This document shows, in pieces, positions 33,592-33,954 of a DNA stretch of 33,954 nt. Numbering within the stretch: the stretch's first letter is position 1; the number at the start of each line of letters is the position of its first letter. Origin of the DNA: Bacteroidales bacterium UBA4230 (GTDB lineage Bacteria; Bacteroidota; Bacteroidia; Bacteroidales; UBA932); assembly GCA_002395605.1 (NCBI GenBank), contig DGXO01000016.1:606-34559 (forward strand), read 5' to 3'. A model generated the notes under the pieces. It saw nothing but the letters and a program-made list of their open reading frames with translations. It had not been told where the DNA came from and made no database searches. The position numbers were made by a program, and so were the translations under genes.

Positions 33592-33954
33592 ATGGAAAAC
33601 CGCAGAGATTTTTTGAAAAAAGGCGCCGTGGCAGCAGTGGCGGCACCGCTTTTGGCATCGGCATGCAAGCCTGCCGGAGAAAAGGACAGGTACGGAATTG
33701 AACTTGACCCTTCCGTAAAGTCAAATCTGATTGTGGAAAAGGCCAACGCCCTTCCTATCACTGGAACGTTCCTGGACGAGATTTCCCACGACATTCCCCA
33801 CCAGAACTGGGGAGAGGCCGAATGGGACCGGGATTTCCGCTACATGAAGGACATGGGAATAGACACCGTGATTGACATCCGCTGCGGTTACCGCAAGTTC
33901 ATCACCTACCCCAGCCCGTACCTTCTGAAAAAGGGCTGCTACATGCCTTCGGTG
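33592..33954 (+). CDS. DUF4434 family protein, Tat signal, probable lipoprotein (5' part)
   Basis: Only the first 121 codons are in the window. RRDFLKK (4-10) is a twin-arginine motif, followed by an alanine-rich stretch ending LASAC (Cys25), so the protein is likely a Tat-exported lipoprotein. The body beginning ITGTFLDEISHDIPHQNWGE and FRYMKDMGIDTVIDIRCGY matches DUF4434 (PF14488), a TIM-barrel family related to glycoside hydrolases. It starts 55 bases after the ROK stop on the same strand and is probably cotranscribed. It adds another predicted envelope glycan-active protein to the locus. Substrate unknown. Confidence 0.78.
   Translation, partial: MENRRDFLKKGAVAAVAAPLLASACKPAGEKDRYGIELDPSVKSNLIVEKANALPITGTFLDEISHDIPHQNWGEAEWDRDFRYMKDMGIDTVIDIRCGYRKFITYPSPYLLKKGCYMPSV

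Noticed and set aside
16435..33954. Sialic acid utilisation cluster
   Set aside because: The AGE epimerase and ROK regulator fit, but there is no sialidase, NanA lyase or sialic acid transporter in the window.

Overview
The window looks like a chromosome segment from a Bacteroidales-type bacterium, probably an uncultured gut or host-associated lineage. The evidence is a SusC/SusD pair, many lipoproteins with Bacteroidetes-style lipoboxes, promoters matching TTG-N19-21-TAnnTTTG, and few Shine-Dalgarno sequences. Genes are tightly packed, often with 4-8 base overlaps. I see no phage, insertion sequence, CRISPR array, tRNA or rRNA.

Left part (1-11671), mostly housekeeping. A minus-strand chain reads from 6754 down: NrnA-like DHH phosphoesterase, two FKBP-type lipoproteins, a MATE exporter, a cytidylate-kinase-like protein, a serine hydrolase, and a HerA-type ATPase cut by the window edge. 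Divergent from it run a membrane-anchored hypothetical, a DUF3822 protein and rsmD. mazG follows on the minus strand. Then comes a plus-strand acetyl-CoA hydrolase/CoA-transferase with a short FNT-type channel and an 81-residue protein.

Middle part (11672-17601). A structured 226-base intergenic region with palindromic repeats precedes ettA. After it come a sugar-porter MFS transporter, a secreted FAD-dependent oxidoreductase and a DUF5009/NagX-like membrane acyltransferase.

Right part (17598-33954) is a polysaccharide-utilisation-type locus. From a promoter at 32203-32232 the minus strand encodes an AGE-family epimerase, SusC, SusD, a DUF5018-type lipoprotein, a phosphodiester glycosidase (NAGPA family), a GHL10-type lipoprotein and a second DUF5018-like lipoprotein. 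An intrinsic terminator follows. Beyond it lie a Tat-exported metallophosphoesterase and a second GHL10-type lipoprotein. A divergent ROK/NagC-like regulator sits beside the epimerase, with a 23-base palindrome between the two promoters, followed by a truncated DUF4434 protein with a Tat signal.

Together the right part suggests an unusual amino-sugar locus. NagC-like, NagX-like, AGE, NAGPA-type and GHL10 (DigH-like) proteins occur together, with no classical polysaccharide hydrolase or lyase recognised. My working hypothesis is capture and trimming of a GlcNAc-containing glycan, perhaps one linked through phosphodiesters or derived from peptidoglycan. The substrate is inference, not shown by the sequence.
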